64,000 bases of DNA from Cyclobacterium qasimii M12-11B (GTDB taxonomy: Bacteria; Bacteroidota; Bacteroidia; Cytophagales; Cyclobacteriaceae): contig NZ_ATNM01000033.1 of the NCBI RefSeq assembly GCF_000427295.1, positions 17,392 through 81,391 on the forward strand, given 5' to 3'. Each line of letters begins with the position of its first letter. The stretch's first letter is position 1. Under the pieces are notes generated by a model. The model saw only the letters and a list, made by a program, of their open reading frames with translations. It did not search any database and was not told the origin of the DNA. Below are positions 27,874-37,566 of the stretch, in pieces. Position numbers and translations under genes: made by a program.

Positions 27874-28323
27874 TTATGCTGTTTCTAAACTCTTCTTGGT
27901 TTTTCTATAAACATACTTCGGATATATATTTCGTTTGGCAAAACGATTTAGCTTATCGCTATTAATCATTTTTTGATAGACTTGTTTGGTCACACCAAAG
28001 TATTCGTAAGTAGATCCATCAACAAAGATGATTTCAAGTAATAAACCTTTGTGTTTATAATCTGCAATCCCAGCTACGTTAATCGTTTCTGTATAGCTTT
28101 CTAAGTTAGCCGCTATCGTTTCAGGCGCTATGCTCACTAAAAAATGATATCCATCTATAACCTTTCGGCTTTGTATTTCAGCTTCAGCTTTTAAGTCATC
28201 TCCTTCTTGAAATTTATCAGGATGCCATTCCTTAACTAAATCACGGTATTTCTTTTTCAAGGTCGTCAATTCGATTTCCTTTTCAACTCCAAAGAGTTTT
28301 TTGTATTCATTTATGCGCTTCAT
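27874..28323 (-). CDS. J-domain plus KTSC-domain protein
   Basis: 149 residues from the ATG at 28323; a start at 28347 would add eight residues. The N-terminal half is a DnaJ-type J domain with the HPD motif in VKEWHPDKFQ. The C-terminal 60 residues form a KTSC domain: GSTYEYFGVTKQVYQKM and the closing IYPKYVYRK. J domains stimulate Hsp70 ATPase; KTSC is a small domain of unknown biochemical role also found linked to lysyl-tRNA synthetase-like contexts. The combination suggests a specialised DnaK co-chaperone. It is monocistronic, with a strong terminator. Confidence 0.85.
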   Translation of the reverse strand: MKRINEYKKLFGVEKEIELTTLKKKYRDLVKEWHPDKFQEGDDLKAEAEIQSRKVIDGYHFLVSIAPETIAANLESYTETINVAGIADYKHKGLLLEIIFVDGSTYEYFGVTKQVYQKMINSDKLNRFAKRNIYPKYVYRKTKKSLETA

Positions 28324-28347
28324 CGGACTTTTTATTTTCGGCCACAA

Positions 28348-28677
28348 AAGTACGGCTTAATTTTCCTTTAATTGCTATCTGATCAGAACTTTATTAAAAA
28401 CCGTCCACCAACCACGACCATTTTTTAAGCAATGGAATCAGTACTTGTGAATGCTCCGAAAACCCCATGGAATGATTTACATGCATCTCTAAAATCCGAA
28501 AGCCCTCTTTAAACCTTATTAAAAGGACTTTTATGAGCGTATCATGACTAAAACAATCAAGGAAATAAAAAAATAACTACCTCAACCAAGGGATTTTTGA
28601 ATAAACCGCGTCTATTTAATCAGATTGGCGCTCTTCTTAAATTGAGTCATATGTTGAATTTGAATTAATTATAAAAT
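28348..28677. other. Divergent intergenic region
   Basis: No gene, RNA or clear promoter seen between the J-domain/KTSC gene and the arylsulfotransferase-like gene. AT-rich with no strong inverted repeat. Confidence 0.4.
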
Positions 28678-29914
28678 ATGAGAAAGCTTTGGATTAATAC
28701 CGCCCTTATTGGATTAACACTCCTGGGTTCTTGTACTGAGGATATGTCGGAAGAAAACGATTTTGAAATGGAGGAAACTCCTGATGAGGAAACTTATTTC
28801 TTGATTGCCGATCAACAGAACAATGAGGCCCATCTAATTAACTATGCAGGAGACGAACTTTTTCAATTGGGACTTTAACAGTAGTCTGGGCAATGACATA
28901 AACTTGCTCTCAGATGGAAGTATGTTGGTTTGCCTTAAAGACAACAATGCAGCCATCACCTATGGAGGTTATGGAGGTATCTTTCGAAAAATCAATGCCG
29001 ATCAATCTATCGATTGGGAAGTCAGCTATTCTTCTTCAGATTACACTGCCCATCACGATGTTGAATACTTATCCAATGGAAATATAATCTTTCCCGCCTG
29101 GGAAGAATTGAGTCAGACAGAAGCGGCCGAACAAGGCTTTGGAGGGAGTTACAGTCTTAACCCTGAATCCATTATTGAGATGAATCCTCTTACACAGGAA
29201 ATTGTATGGGAATGGCATGCCATGGATCATATTGTACAGGACATAGACGATTCAAAACCTAACTACGGAACAGTAGCAGAAAATCCAAATAAAATTGATG
29301 TAAATTATAACTATCAAACAAGGAGTAATGGGGACATTATGCACATCAACGGGCTGACCTTGGATGAAGAAAATGACCTGCTCTATTTAACCGTAAATAA
29401 TTACAGCGAAATTTGGGTATTGGACCACAGTACCTCTAAAGCTGAAGCCAGCACCAATTCCGGAGGAAATTATGGCCTTGGTGGTGATCTTATTTATCGT
29501 TTTGGCAACCCTGAAACCTATGACAATATAGGTGAAGCTACGTTGAGTAATGTTCATTACCCTAACCTTTTGGAAACTGGCAACATGTTGGCTTATGCCA
29601 ACGATGTATATGGAAACCAATCTGAAGTAGTTGAATATGAATTAAATCCCCCATATAATTTGGTAGCCGGCCAAAACAATGAACCAAATGTTGTGTGGAG
29701 CTTTACTGACAATGACCTGTACTCTTCTGGTCTTTCAAGTGCTGTGAGAATGAAGAATGGCAATACGCTGATCGCTGAGGGTAGGGATGGCACATTATGG
29801 GAAGTATCTGATGATGGAGAAGTAGACTGGTTATACAAAACAAACTATGCTACAATATGGCGTACCTACGTATTTTACTCAGATGACCCAGCCATTACCG
29901 CTTTAGACTTTTAA
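28678..29914 (+). pseudogene. Arylsulfotransferase (ASST)-like lipoprotein, frame broken once
   Basis: About 412 residues after repair. Lipoprotein signal with lipobox LLGSC (Cys 19), an acidic linker, then a beta-propeller resembling aryl-sulfate sulfotransferases: HHDVEYLSNGNIIFPAWE, SIIEMNPLTQEIVWEWH, DIMHINGLTLDEENDLLYLT, YSEIWVLDHSTS, NGNTLIAEGRDGTLWEV. The frame shifts at 28859-28863, where five T occur; four T give DELFNWDFNSSLG. This is one of only two insertion-type changes in the window. ASST proteins transfer sulfate between phenolic compounds in the periplasm; many Bacteroidota copies are lipoproteins of unknown substrate. A long hairpin follows the stop. Confidence 0.78.
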
Positions 29915-29952
29915 TCCCATTCAATGATGGGCAGATCTTTCCCTATTTTTGA

Positions 29953-30011
29953 TTCACAACTAATCAGCATCAATGATTTGAATTCACCATTGATGCTGGT
30001 TAAGTTGTGAA
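29953..30011. terminator. Long imperfect hairpin between convergent genes
   Basis: Arms ttcacaact-cagcatcaatg and cattgatgctg-agttgtgaa pair over about 20 positions with a small internal mismatch and a 12-nt loop. A second T run (ttttttt, about 30023-30030) lies 12 bases on. It separates the ASST-like gene from the convergent PKD lipoprotein gene. Confidence 0.65.
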
Positions 30012-30123
30012 ATTTGGTGTATATTTTTTTTAAGCCCTTCAATCACAGGGCTATAATTACATTCCAATATTGACTTTCAATTTTGGAATAGTAATCAAGT
30101 CAATAACGCTATTCGGGAAACCA

Positions 30124-31224
30124 TTATGGTTTGATCATTTCAAATTGATCCAATCCACCGGTATCAGCTCCTGTCTCAAATTCTCCCCTGATCCAAATAG
30201 AGGTAACCTCCGCCAGGATTTCTTCCATTTCCTCCTTGGTTAATGCTTCACCAGCTGTATCAACCCATCCTCCAACTACGTCTATTGGAACAGTGAAAGA
30301 AGTCCAGGATTTACTTGGATAAACGTCATGGTAATAAACCATTTCCTTCCCATTTCCTCTGATGATTACATCCTTGGAGTTAAACTGATTACGCATATTG
30401 CTATCTTGAATAAGCCAAAAAGTAAGTGCCCCTCCATAAAAGCCAACTTTATCCCCAAGGTATTTATTTGGAGCATTGAAGTACCACACTCCTCCAGTTA
30501 CTTTATCTTCGGCATATATATAACCGGAATCATCCAGACCAGCAAAGGGCGAATAAGCTGCATCAATATTGGATCCTCCTGAGGCATCGCCAACGATTGT
30601 CCACCCATCCGCATCATCCCCAAAACCAGAAGCAACCTCGACTTCCACAGTAATAAAATCTTCTATCGTTTCACTGGCGTCTGTATCTTCATTAGAAACA
30701 GTGAGACTTACGGCATAAGAACCTTCTTCTGCATAAGTTACCGTGGGATGCTGTTCGGAGGAACTTGATGGATCGCCTCCTTCAAAAACCCAGCTCCAAG
30801 TATTAGGGTTACCTTCCGATAAATCCTCAAATACGATACTTCCCCCAACTTTTATCAGCATCGTATCAGCATCAAAAATCGGAACCACCTGAACCAATTC
30901 TTCTACCGTAACTGTACCTGTTGCATTATCACTATTGTCTGGGCCCGTTACGGTCAAGGTTACCTGATACTGCCCTGGGCTTTCAAATGTGACTGTTGGA
31001 GATTTTTCTGTTGAACTGGAAGGGACACCTCCTTCAAAACTCCAGTTCCTTGAGGTTGGATTATTGGTGGACTGGTCCGTAAAGGTTACCTGTTCCTTTT
31101 CTTTTATTGTACTTACTTCTGGACTGAATATTGCTTTTACCAATATCGGCTCTGGCGTTTCTTCCTTGCAACCAAAAAAGGCTAGGAAAATAATTATTAC
31201 TCCAAATTTAGTTTTCAATTTCAT
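30124..31224 (-). CDS. PKD-PKD-laminin B-like domain lipoprotein
   Basis: 366 residues from the ATG at 31224 (an upstream ATG adds seven residues before a weak signal). Lipobox FFGC. Two PKD domains follow, about residues 28-108 (SRNWSFEGGVPSS, YQVTLTVTGPD) and 115-195 (TWSWVFEGGDPSS, YAVSLTVSNED). The C-terminal 160 residues match laminin B (domain IV, PF00052): YFNAPNKYLGDKVGFYGG, VIIRGNGKEMVYY, WTSFTVPI, EEMEEILAEVTSIWIRGEF, and closing TGGLDQFEM. Laminin B domains occur in bacterial secreted carbohydrate-binding or enzyme-linked proteins. Probably anchored at the cell surface and involved in polymer binding (inference). Monocistronic. Confidence 0.82.
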   Translation of the reverse strand: MKLKTKFGVIIIFLAFFGCKEETPEPILVKAIFSPEVSTIKEKEQVTFTDQSTNNPTSRNWSFEGGVPSSSTEKSPTVTFESPGQYQVTLTVTGPDNSDNATGTVTVEELVQVVPIFDADTMLIKVGGSIVFEDLSEGNPNTWSWVFEGGDPSSSSEQHPTVTYAEEGSYAVSLTVSNEDTDASETIEDFITVEVEVASGFGDDADGWTIVGDASGGSNIDAAYSPFAGLDDSGYIYAEDKVTGGVWYFNAPNKYLGDKVGFYGGALTFWLIQDSNMRNQFNSKDVIIRGNGKEMVYYHDVYPSKSWTSFTVPIDVVGGWVDTAGEALTKEEMEEILAEVTSIWIRGEFETGADTGGLDQFEMIKP

Positions 31225-31487
31225 GGACCTTTGTGTTTTATGCAAAATATTGTTCTTAAACTAAATTTGAATTTAACAAATATCAGCTGATTACATGGGT
31301 TTTAGCAGTTATTTATTCACAATTGACAATTTATCCCTAACTAAATTTTGAATGCTAAATCGGGCATAACTTTCATTTTTAGTTTAAGCAAATAGAATAG
31401 TAGTGACAATGATTAAAGCCTTGGCTAATTTACTCAAAATCCAATACACAAATTCAAACTTATTTTACCAATTCCAGTTATTGAAAT

Positions 31488-32504
31488 ATGTCCTTACTGC
31501 AATTCACTGAAAAAGGTATTTATTGCGAAAGAGCAAATGTCTATATCGACCCATGGAAGCCGGTAAATTATGCCATTATAACCCATGCCCATGCAGACCA
31601 CTCTCGCTGGGGCAATAAATTTTACCTCTGCCATCACTTGTCTAAACCCATAATTCAACACCGTCTGGGTGGGGACATTCATATAGAGTCAATGGAATAT
31701 CTGGAGAAAAAATCCATAAATGGCGTGGAATTTAGCTTCTTCCCTGCCGGGCATATTATCGGTTCTGCTCAGGTGCGTGTAGCTTATAAAGGAGAGGTTT
31801 GGGTGGCTTCAGGTGATTATAAACTGGAAGATGATGGATTCTCAACTCCTTTTGAACCCATAAAATGCAACACTTTTATTACAGAATGCACCTTTGGTTT
31901 ACCAGTATTTAAATGGCAAGACCAGAAAGAGGTATTTGAGGACATTAACAATTGGTGGAGAAAAAATAAAGAAGAGGACAAAGTCACCATTCTAACTGGC
32001 TATTCTTTAGGGAAAGCCCAGCGTTTAATCCAAGGTGTTGACCCTTCCATCGGCAAGATTTTCACACATGGTGCCATAGAAAAAACAAATGAGATTATCC
32101 GAAACATGGGGGTAGGATTGAATGAAACAACCTATGTAACTCCTGAAATAAATAAAAAGGACTTTAAAGGTGCTTTGGTAATCGCACCTCCTTCTGCCTT
32201 AGGAACGTCCTGGCAAAAAAAGTTTCAACCCTTTGAGGTAGGCATTGCTTCCGGCTGGATGAAAATGAGAGGACCCAGAAGAAGGCGGTCGGTAGACAGG
32301 GGATTTGTTTTGTCTGACCATGCCGATTGGGATGGATTGAATACAGCCATTAAAGCCACAGAATGCGAAAAAGTAATTGTAACCCATGGCTATACCAATA
32401 TTTTCAGTAAATGGTTAAATGACCAGGGTATAGAAACGCAAATTGAGGCAACTGAATTTGAGGGAGAACAATTGGAGGCCACTGAAAAAACAGATGCAGA
32501 ATGA
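31488..32504 (+). CDS. Ligase-associated DNA exonuclease (metallo-beta-lactamase fold)
   Basis: 338 residues. Metal-binding HxHxDH at H33-A-H35-A-D37-H38 in THAHADHSRWG, second-site motifs FPAGHIIGSAQV and SGDYKLEDD, C-terminal LSDHADWDGL and VTHGYT typical of the beta-CASP/SNM1-like ligase-associated exonucleases. It would trim DNA ends for joining. The stop overlaps the start of the ATP-dependent ligase by 4 bases, the conserved pairing that names the family. Cytoplasmic. Confidence 0.93.
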   Translation: MSLLQFTEKGIYCERANVYIDPWKPVNYAIITHAHADHSRWGNKFYLCHHLSKPIIQHRLGGDIHIESMEYLEKKSINGVEFSFFPAGHIIGSAQVRVAYKGEVWVASGDYKLEDDGFSTPFEPIKCNTFITECTFGLPVFKWQDQKEVFEDINNWWRKNKEEDKVTILTGYSLGKAQRLIQGVDPSIGKIFTHGAIEKTNEIIRNMGVGLNETTYVTPEINKKDFKGALVIAPPSALGTSWQKKFQPFEVGIASGWMKMRGPRRRRSVDRGFVLSDHADWDGLNTAIKATECEKVIVTHGYTNIFSKWLNDQGIETQIEATEFEGEQLEATEKTDAE

Positions 32505-34120
32505 AAAACTTTGTCCATCTTTTTACACAGCTTGACCAAACCACCAAAACCTTGAAAAAGGTAGCCGCTTTGGTCGATTACTTTAATGATACAAGTGAGG
32601 AGGATAAATTGTGGACGATTGCCATACTAAGCCATCGAAAACCCAAAAGAACGGTGAGAACAGCTCTGCTAAGGGAATGGTCAGCTGCTGCAGCCAATGT
32701 CCCCTTGTGGTTATTTGAGGAGTCCTATCACATCGTAGGTGACTTGGCTGAAACCATGGCTTTAATGCACCCCAACCTGGAAAGCAAACACGATAAGAGC
32801 CTAAGTGAATGGATTGACTTTATCATTGAATTAAAAGACCTTGAGGAGCAAGTCTCTCCCTCATCAAGTGATGCTCTTCAGACCAAGAAGGAACGAGTGC
32901 TTTGGGCCTGGAATCAGTTGGATGAAACCGAACGCTTTGTTTTTAACAAGCTAATGACCGGGGGCTGGCGTGTTGGTGTTTCTCAAAAGTTAATGACCCG
33001 TGCTTTGGCAAAACACAGTGGCATAGAGGAAAACACCCTCTCCCATCGTTTGATGGGTAATTGGAGAGCTGAGACCACTAGCTACCATCAATTAATTGTA
33101 GCATCCGATCCGGCAGATAAAATCTCACAGCCCTACCCTTTTTATCTCGCCTATGCCATAGAGGTGGATCCTCAGGAATTGGGTAATACTGATACCTGGA
33201 TGGCAGAAAGAAAATGGGATGGCATAAGAGGACAGCTTATAGTGCGGGAGAATCAATTGTTTGTATGGTCGAGGGGGGAAGAATTGGTAACCGATAAATT
33301 CCCTGAATTTGAAATGCTTACTAAAGCACTTCCTAACGGAACAGTAATTGACGGAGAAATCATTGCCTACGAAAACGGCCAACCATTAGGGTTTAATGTT
33401 TTACAAAGTCGAATAGGGCGGAAAAATGTGAGTAAGGCCATTCTGAAAAAGGCTCCTGTTTTAATGATTGCCTACGATCTATTGGAAATCAATGGAATAG
33501 ATATCCGGGAAAAACCAATGCACTATAGAAGAAGTGAATTGGAAAAATTGGTGAAAGAGAGTGCTTCTGAAAAATTACTTATTTCTGAATTGGTTGAATT
33601 TCGCAATTGGGAAGATTTGGTAAAAGAAAGAGCCAATTCCCGACAGCACCATGCTGAAGGTTTAATGCTAAAACACAAGAATGGAACCTACAAAGTAGGC
33701 CGTAAAAAAGGAGATTGGTGGAAATGGAAAGTCGATCCACTTACCATTGATGCTGTCCTAATATATGCCATGAGAGGACATGGTAGAATGGCCAACCTGT
33801 ATACCGATTATACTTTTGCAGTATGGAAAGGTGATGAGCTGGTTCCCTTTACCAAAGCTTATTCGGGGCTAACAGATAAGGAAATCAACCAAGTGGATGC
33901 TTTTGTAAAACGAAATACGGTAGACCGTTTTGGGCCAGTAAGAAGTGTAAAAGCTGAATTGGTTTTTGAAATTGCTTTTGAGGGAATTGCCAGATCTTCC
34001 CGCCATAAGTCAGGAGTAGCTTTACGATTTCCCAGGATGTTCAGGTGGCGGAAAGACAAACCTGCCAATGAAGCCAATACATTGGATGATCTGGAAAAGC
34101 TATTGAATTTGTACGGGTAA
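32501..34120 (+). CDS. ATP-dependent DNA ligase
   Basis: 539 residues. The adenylated lysine is K238 in RKWDGIRG (KxDG motif I). N-terminal DNA-binding domain (1-200) and nucleotidyltransferase domain with VIDGEIIAYE (motif III), EGLMLKHKNGTYKVGRKKGDWWKWK (motifs IV and V, shown here in two overlapping parts: EGLMLKHKNGTYK, GDWWKWK), then an OB domain ending near GVALRFPRMFRWR. It seals nicks using ATP and accompanies the exonuclease encoded by the overlapping upstream gene. In many Bacteroidota a DEXH helicase and a PdeM phosphoesterase follow; here the next gene is on the opposite strand, so the module is reduced to two genes at this site. Confidence 0.93.
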   Translation: MKNFVHLFTQLDQTTKTLKKVAALVDYFNDTSEEDKLWTIAILSHRKPKRTVRTALLREWSAAAANVPLWLFEESYHIVGDLAETMALMHPNLESKHDKSLSEWIDFIIELKDLEEQVSPSSSDALQTKKERVLWAWNQLDETERFVFNKLMTGGWRVGVSQKLMTRALAKHSGIEENTLSHRLMGNWRAETTSYHQLIVASDPADKISQPYPFYLAYAIEVDPQELGNTDTWMAERKWDGIRGQLIVRENQLFVWSRGEELVTDKFPEFEMLTKALPNGTVIDGEIIAYENGQPLGFNVLQSRIGRKNVSKAILKKAPVLMIAYDLLEINGIDIREKPMHYRRSELEKLVKESASEKLLISELVEFRNWEDLVKERANSRQHHAEGLMLKHKNGTYKVGRKKGDWWKWKVDPLTIDAVLIYAMRGHGRMANLYTDYTFAVWKGDELVPFTKAYSGLTDKEINQVDAFVKRNTVDRFGPVRSVKAELVFEIAFEGIARSSRHKSGVALRFPRMFRWRKDKPANEANTLDDLEKLLNLYG

Positions 34121-34354
34121 GGAAATAGTTTGCTTTACATATAATTTGCTGAATTGATAGGTTATTCGAAATCATAATATTCTTACTGTCGAGTATTCAC
34201 CTTGAATCAGCTACTTCGAAGCTAATTTCATATTTACTCTTGAGTTGAACCGAATTGTATACGCTAAACCACGATCCAGTACCAGATGATCCCATTATTT
34301 ATGGCCATCAAAAGTCCTAATGGTACTGTGATAGCACAATGCATTAAAAGGATA

Positions 34355-35698
34355 TTAGTTGTTGAAACGAAAGTCTAGAAACTGCAGGTATTGTTTCCAG
34401 TCAAACTGGGTCAGGTCATGATCTCCACTTCGAATATGATAGCGAATTTCATTCCCAATTGAAGTATCTGGTAAAGGCATTTCATTTGTCCCCAAACCTT
34501 TAAGACCATAAAGCTCGTAAACAGGCCCTGCATGAACGGTGCTTAGGAACTCCCCTTTTGGATCAGCCAAAAGATCGTCTGTAGCGCTGGCAACATATAG
34601 AGGACGAGGTGCAATCATGGAAAGCAACATGTGTTGGTCAAAAGGTAGTTCGTCCGCCTTGTCGATATAATTCCTAAACTGCTCACAATATCTCCAGGAG
34701 GCATGGCCAATGCTATAAGCAATGTTTTCACCAAAATTACGCCTGGCTAGCGCAGCTCCACCTTCACCACTATCGTTGGCAATCACCACGGCGAATCGCT
34801 GATCTTGCGCACCAGCCCAAAGAACGGCTTTTCCATGACGGGAATGACCGATTAATGCTACCCTGTCTGAATCCACAGCAGCAACCGTTTGCAGGTAATC
34901 AAGTGAACGACTCATTCCCCAAGCCCATGCACCCAAAGCTCCCCATTCATTGGGTTTCAATTGTGATTTACCTGACGTTCGCATGACATATCCTCGGATA
35001 CCATCTTTCCAACCATCAATATGATCAGGCTCCACATCTCCATAATAAAAAGTGGCAAGCCCGTAACCACGTTTCATCAACTCCTTCAAATTGGGGAATC
35101 GATAGGCATTGATTCCTCGTGTGGCTTCGGTGACACGATTGTCAACAACCCCTTTTTCTGCAATAGGCCGCATCCACTTGGTAGAATGTGGAATAGAAGG
35201 ATCCTTCTCCAAACTGCTGTTGCCATACCAATTCATTTTCATCACGACCGGCACGGGCTCCTTAGCAGCATTGGGAAGGTAAAGCATCAATTGGATAGTT
35301 GGCGCAGAAGGGTCTTCAAAAAACCTAAGATTTATAATTGTACGGGTAGCCAAACCATCTAAGGCATCCTTGCGAACAGAAACTATTTCAGCATTTTGCT
35401 TGAAATTGAATTCTGGAGTATGCCCATACATGAGTTCCGAAAAATCCTGCATAATCTCATTGCGCCTGCTTCCTTCCCAGGATTTTGAACTTGTTATTTT
35501 TTGTCCCGTTTTATCTAGTAATGGGTCTGGAAGGGAATAATCGCCCACATTCGCCTCTTCCCAATTCCTGCCATAACTAGTGGGCCAAATCTTACCTGCA
35601 ACCTCGTAACCTTTAAGGGAGTCAACTGGTAGGCTTTGAGCAAAACTGTAAAAAGGCAAAACAATTATTAGAGAAAGCAATAAAATCCGAATAGTCAT
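34355..35698 (-). CDS. CE15-like glucuronoyl methylesterase / alpha-beta hydrolase
   Basis: 447 residues from the second ATG (35698); signal peptide ends near SFAQSLP. Alpha/beta hydrolase with nucleophile in GHSRHGK (S289 counting from the first ATG), oxyanion and acid region IANDSGEGGAAL, and a late His in SGDHDLTQFDW. GALGAWAWGMSRSLDYLQT and APRPLYVASATDDLLADP also match CE15 and related acetyl-xylan-esterase-like proteins. CE15 enzymes cleave ester bonds between lignin and glucuronoxylan. It would act in the periplasm. No partner gene overlaps; a GH43 and PL10-like gene lie within 11 kb. Family is likely, substrate inferred. Confidence 0.8.
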   Translation of the reverse strand: MTIRILLLSLIIVLPFYSFAQSLPVDSLKGYEVAGKIWPTSYGRNWEEANVGDYSLPDPLLDKTGQKITSSKSWEGSRRNEIMQDFSELMYGHTPEFNFKQNAEIVSVRKDALDGLATRTIINLRFFEDPSAPTIQLMLYLPNAAKEPVPVVMKMNWYGNSSLEKDPSIPHSTKWMRPIAEKGVVDNRVTEATRGINAYRFPNLKELMKRGYGLATFYYGDVEPDHIDGWKDGIRGYVMRTSGKSQLKPNEWGALGAWAWGMSRSLDYLQTVAAVDSDRVALIGHSRHGKAVLWAGAQDQRFAVVIANDSGEGGAALARRNFGENIAYSIGHASWRYCEQFRNYIDKADELPFDQHMLLSMIAPRPLYVASATDDLLADPKGEFLSTVHAGPVYELYGLKGLGTNEMPLPDTSIGNEIRYHIRSGDHDLTQFDWKQYLQFLDFRFNN

Positions 35699-35707
35699 AG
35701 AGGGCAA

Positions 35708-36324
35708 GTTATACGTAAGAATACAAGGCTAAAATAATAAAATGAAAAGGAGCTGACTAATTTTTTGTTTATTTAAATCGCCAAACAGACTATTTAACCA
35801 AAATAGCAAAATGGTTTAATAGGAAAGGTTTTGAAAGGGTAAAGTAATTTTCTCCTTATAAAGCTGACTTTTAACAATTTGTCAGGAAAGGCAATAGACA
35901 TTTGTAATATTCGGCCGTTTCTTAAGTCAACAAGGGTATTTAACTACCCTCATCCAGGAATCCTACAAAATCAAGTAAAGTGCAGGAAATCCCCATATGG
36001 TGAATTCTGTCTCAAAGATAAATTACTGGTAAAAAAGTTTTTTGTTTCAAAACGCGTGGTTAGTTTTGCGCTCTTTAAAAAAAAGCAGCTTAAAGAAGCA
36101 ATGTTTTGAGGAAAGAAGTTGCTTCAAAAGTAATCAATTAACATAAATCAATCATGGCTTGTAAGGCTATTTTTGATGTTTAAAATTTAATTAAAAGGAT
36201 GGACGTTTAAAGGATAAGCGCTTGTTTTATCTTAAATTAAGGGTGTTTTATTAAAAAATGCACCTCTCAATGATAATTAAGTTCTAAAATCTACTTAACC
36301 CTATTCCAGTAAAAAATAGAACCT
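35708..36324. other. 617-base intergenic region before fabF
   Basis: No protein gene I can support. A good Bacteroidota-type promoter lies at 36042-36068 (see separate entry) and a short hairpin, gaagcaa (36097-36103) with ttgcttc (36119-36125), follows it. The transcript would have a leader of about 250 bases before fabF, or encode a small RNA. Confidence 0.4.
36042..36068 (+). promoter_or_regulatory. Candidate promoter (TTG / TAGTTTTG)
   Basis: ttg (36042-36044), 16 bases, TAGTTTTG (36061-36068): matches the Bacteroidota minus-7 TAnnTTTG exactly, with spacing 1 base shorter than the usual 17-23. It would fire about 250 bases before the fabF start. Confidence 0.45.
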
Positions 36325-37566
36325 ATGAAAAGAGTCGTAATAACAGGATTGGGAGCTTTGACTCCAATTGGAAATTCAGTAGACGAATTTTGGCAAAGTG
36401 CCATCAATGGTAAAAGTGGAGTATCAAAAATCACCAAATTTGACCCTACTCTATTCAAAACAACCTTTGCCAGTGAATTGAAGGAATTCAGTCCTGAGAA
36501 ATACCTTAATCGAAACGAAATAAAAAGAGGTGATCGGTTTACTCAGTACGCACTTATTTCGGCTGCTGAGGCCATTGAGGACAGTGGGTTTGATATGCAA
36601 AAGCTCTCTCCCTTTGACGTAGGGGTAATTTGGGGCTCAGGACAGGGGGGTATGCAAACTTTTGAAGATGAGGTAATCAATTATGCTGAGAATGGTAAAA
36701 ACCCTCGCTTCAACCCATTTTTTATTCCAAAGTTGCTAGTAAATATGGCTTCAGGCATGATCGCTATGAAATTTGGATTGATGGGAATCAACTATACGGC
36801 CGTTTCCGCTTGTGCCTCTTCAAACTCCGCTATTATGGATGCTTTCAATTATATCCGCTTAAACAAAGCCAAAATAATGGTTACTGGTGGGTCAGAAGCG
36901 CCGATTACCGAGTCTTCTGTAGGAGGCTTCAATGCCATGAAAGCATTGTCTACCCGAAATGATAATCCCCAACAAGCATCCCGCCCTTTCGATGTTCAAA
37001 GAGATGGTTTCGTAATGGGAGAAGGAGCTGGAGCATTGATTCTGGAGGAATATGAACATGCAAAAAAACGAGGGGCTAAAATTTATGCTGAAATAGTTGG
37101 TGCTGGAATGACTGACGATGCCTACCATATCTCCGCAACACACCCTGAAGGTATAGGTGCAATAAAAGCAATGGAATTGGCGATGGAAGAAGCCAAGCTT
37201 AATCCGGAAGAGATTAACTATCTAAATGCGCATGCTACGTCTACTCCTGTAGGAGATTTAAGCGAGATGAAAGCAGTAGACAAAACATTTAAAAGCAATT
37301 TCAAAAACCTTAAAATTAGTGCAACAAAATCAATGACTGGCCATTTAATGGGAGCTGCAGGAGCCATTGAAGCTATATTATCCATTAAGGCAATCCAAAA
37401 CAACATCATTCCTCCAACCATAAACACCGAAGAAATTGATCCTGAGATTCCCAAATCAATGCCTATCGTGATAAAAGATGCGGCTGAAGGGGAAGTGAAT
37501 GTTGCCATGAGCAATACCTTTGGTTTTGGTGGCCATAACGCAACAACTATATTTAAGCGCATCTAA
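36325..37566 (+). CDS. fabF: Beta-ketoacyl-ACP synthase II
   Basis: 413 residues, full length. The catalytic triad falls at the same numbers as in E. coli FabF: C163 (VSACASS), H303 (NAHATST) and H340 (SMTGHLMGAAGA). GEGAGALILEEYEHAKKRGA, and the closing NTFGFGGHN, are standard. It elongates acyl-ACP by condensation with malonyl-ACP. It stands alone here, whereas the housekeeping fabF of Bacteroidota normally lies between acpP and rnc, so this may be a second copy or a relocated gene. Long 5' leader region. Confidence 0.93.
   Translation: MKRVVITGLGALTPIGNSVDEFWQSAINGKSGVSKITKFDPTLFKTTFASELKEFSPEKYLNRNEIKRGDRFTQYALISAAEAIEDSGFDMQKLSPFDVGVIWGSGQGGMQTFEDEVINYAENGKNPRFNPFFIPKLLVNMASGMIAMKFGLMGINYTAVSACASSNSAIMDAFNYIRLNKAKIMVTGGSEAPITESSVGGFNAMKALSTRNDNPQQASRPFDVQRDGFVMGEGAGALILEEYEHAKKRGAKIYAEIVGAGMTDDAYHISATHPEGIGAIKAMELAMEEAKLNPEEINYLNAHATSTPVGDLSEMKAVDKTFKSNFKNLKISATKSMTGHLMGAAGAIEAILSIKAIQNNIIPPTINTEEIDPEIPKSMPIVIKDAAEGEVNVAMSNTFGFGGHNATTIFKRI

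Noticed and set aside
35879..36109. 76-codon open frame in the gap before fabF
   Set aside because: Basic, low-complexity residue use, no start context, and a candidate promoter lies inside its 3' end.
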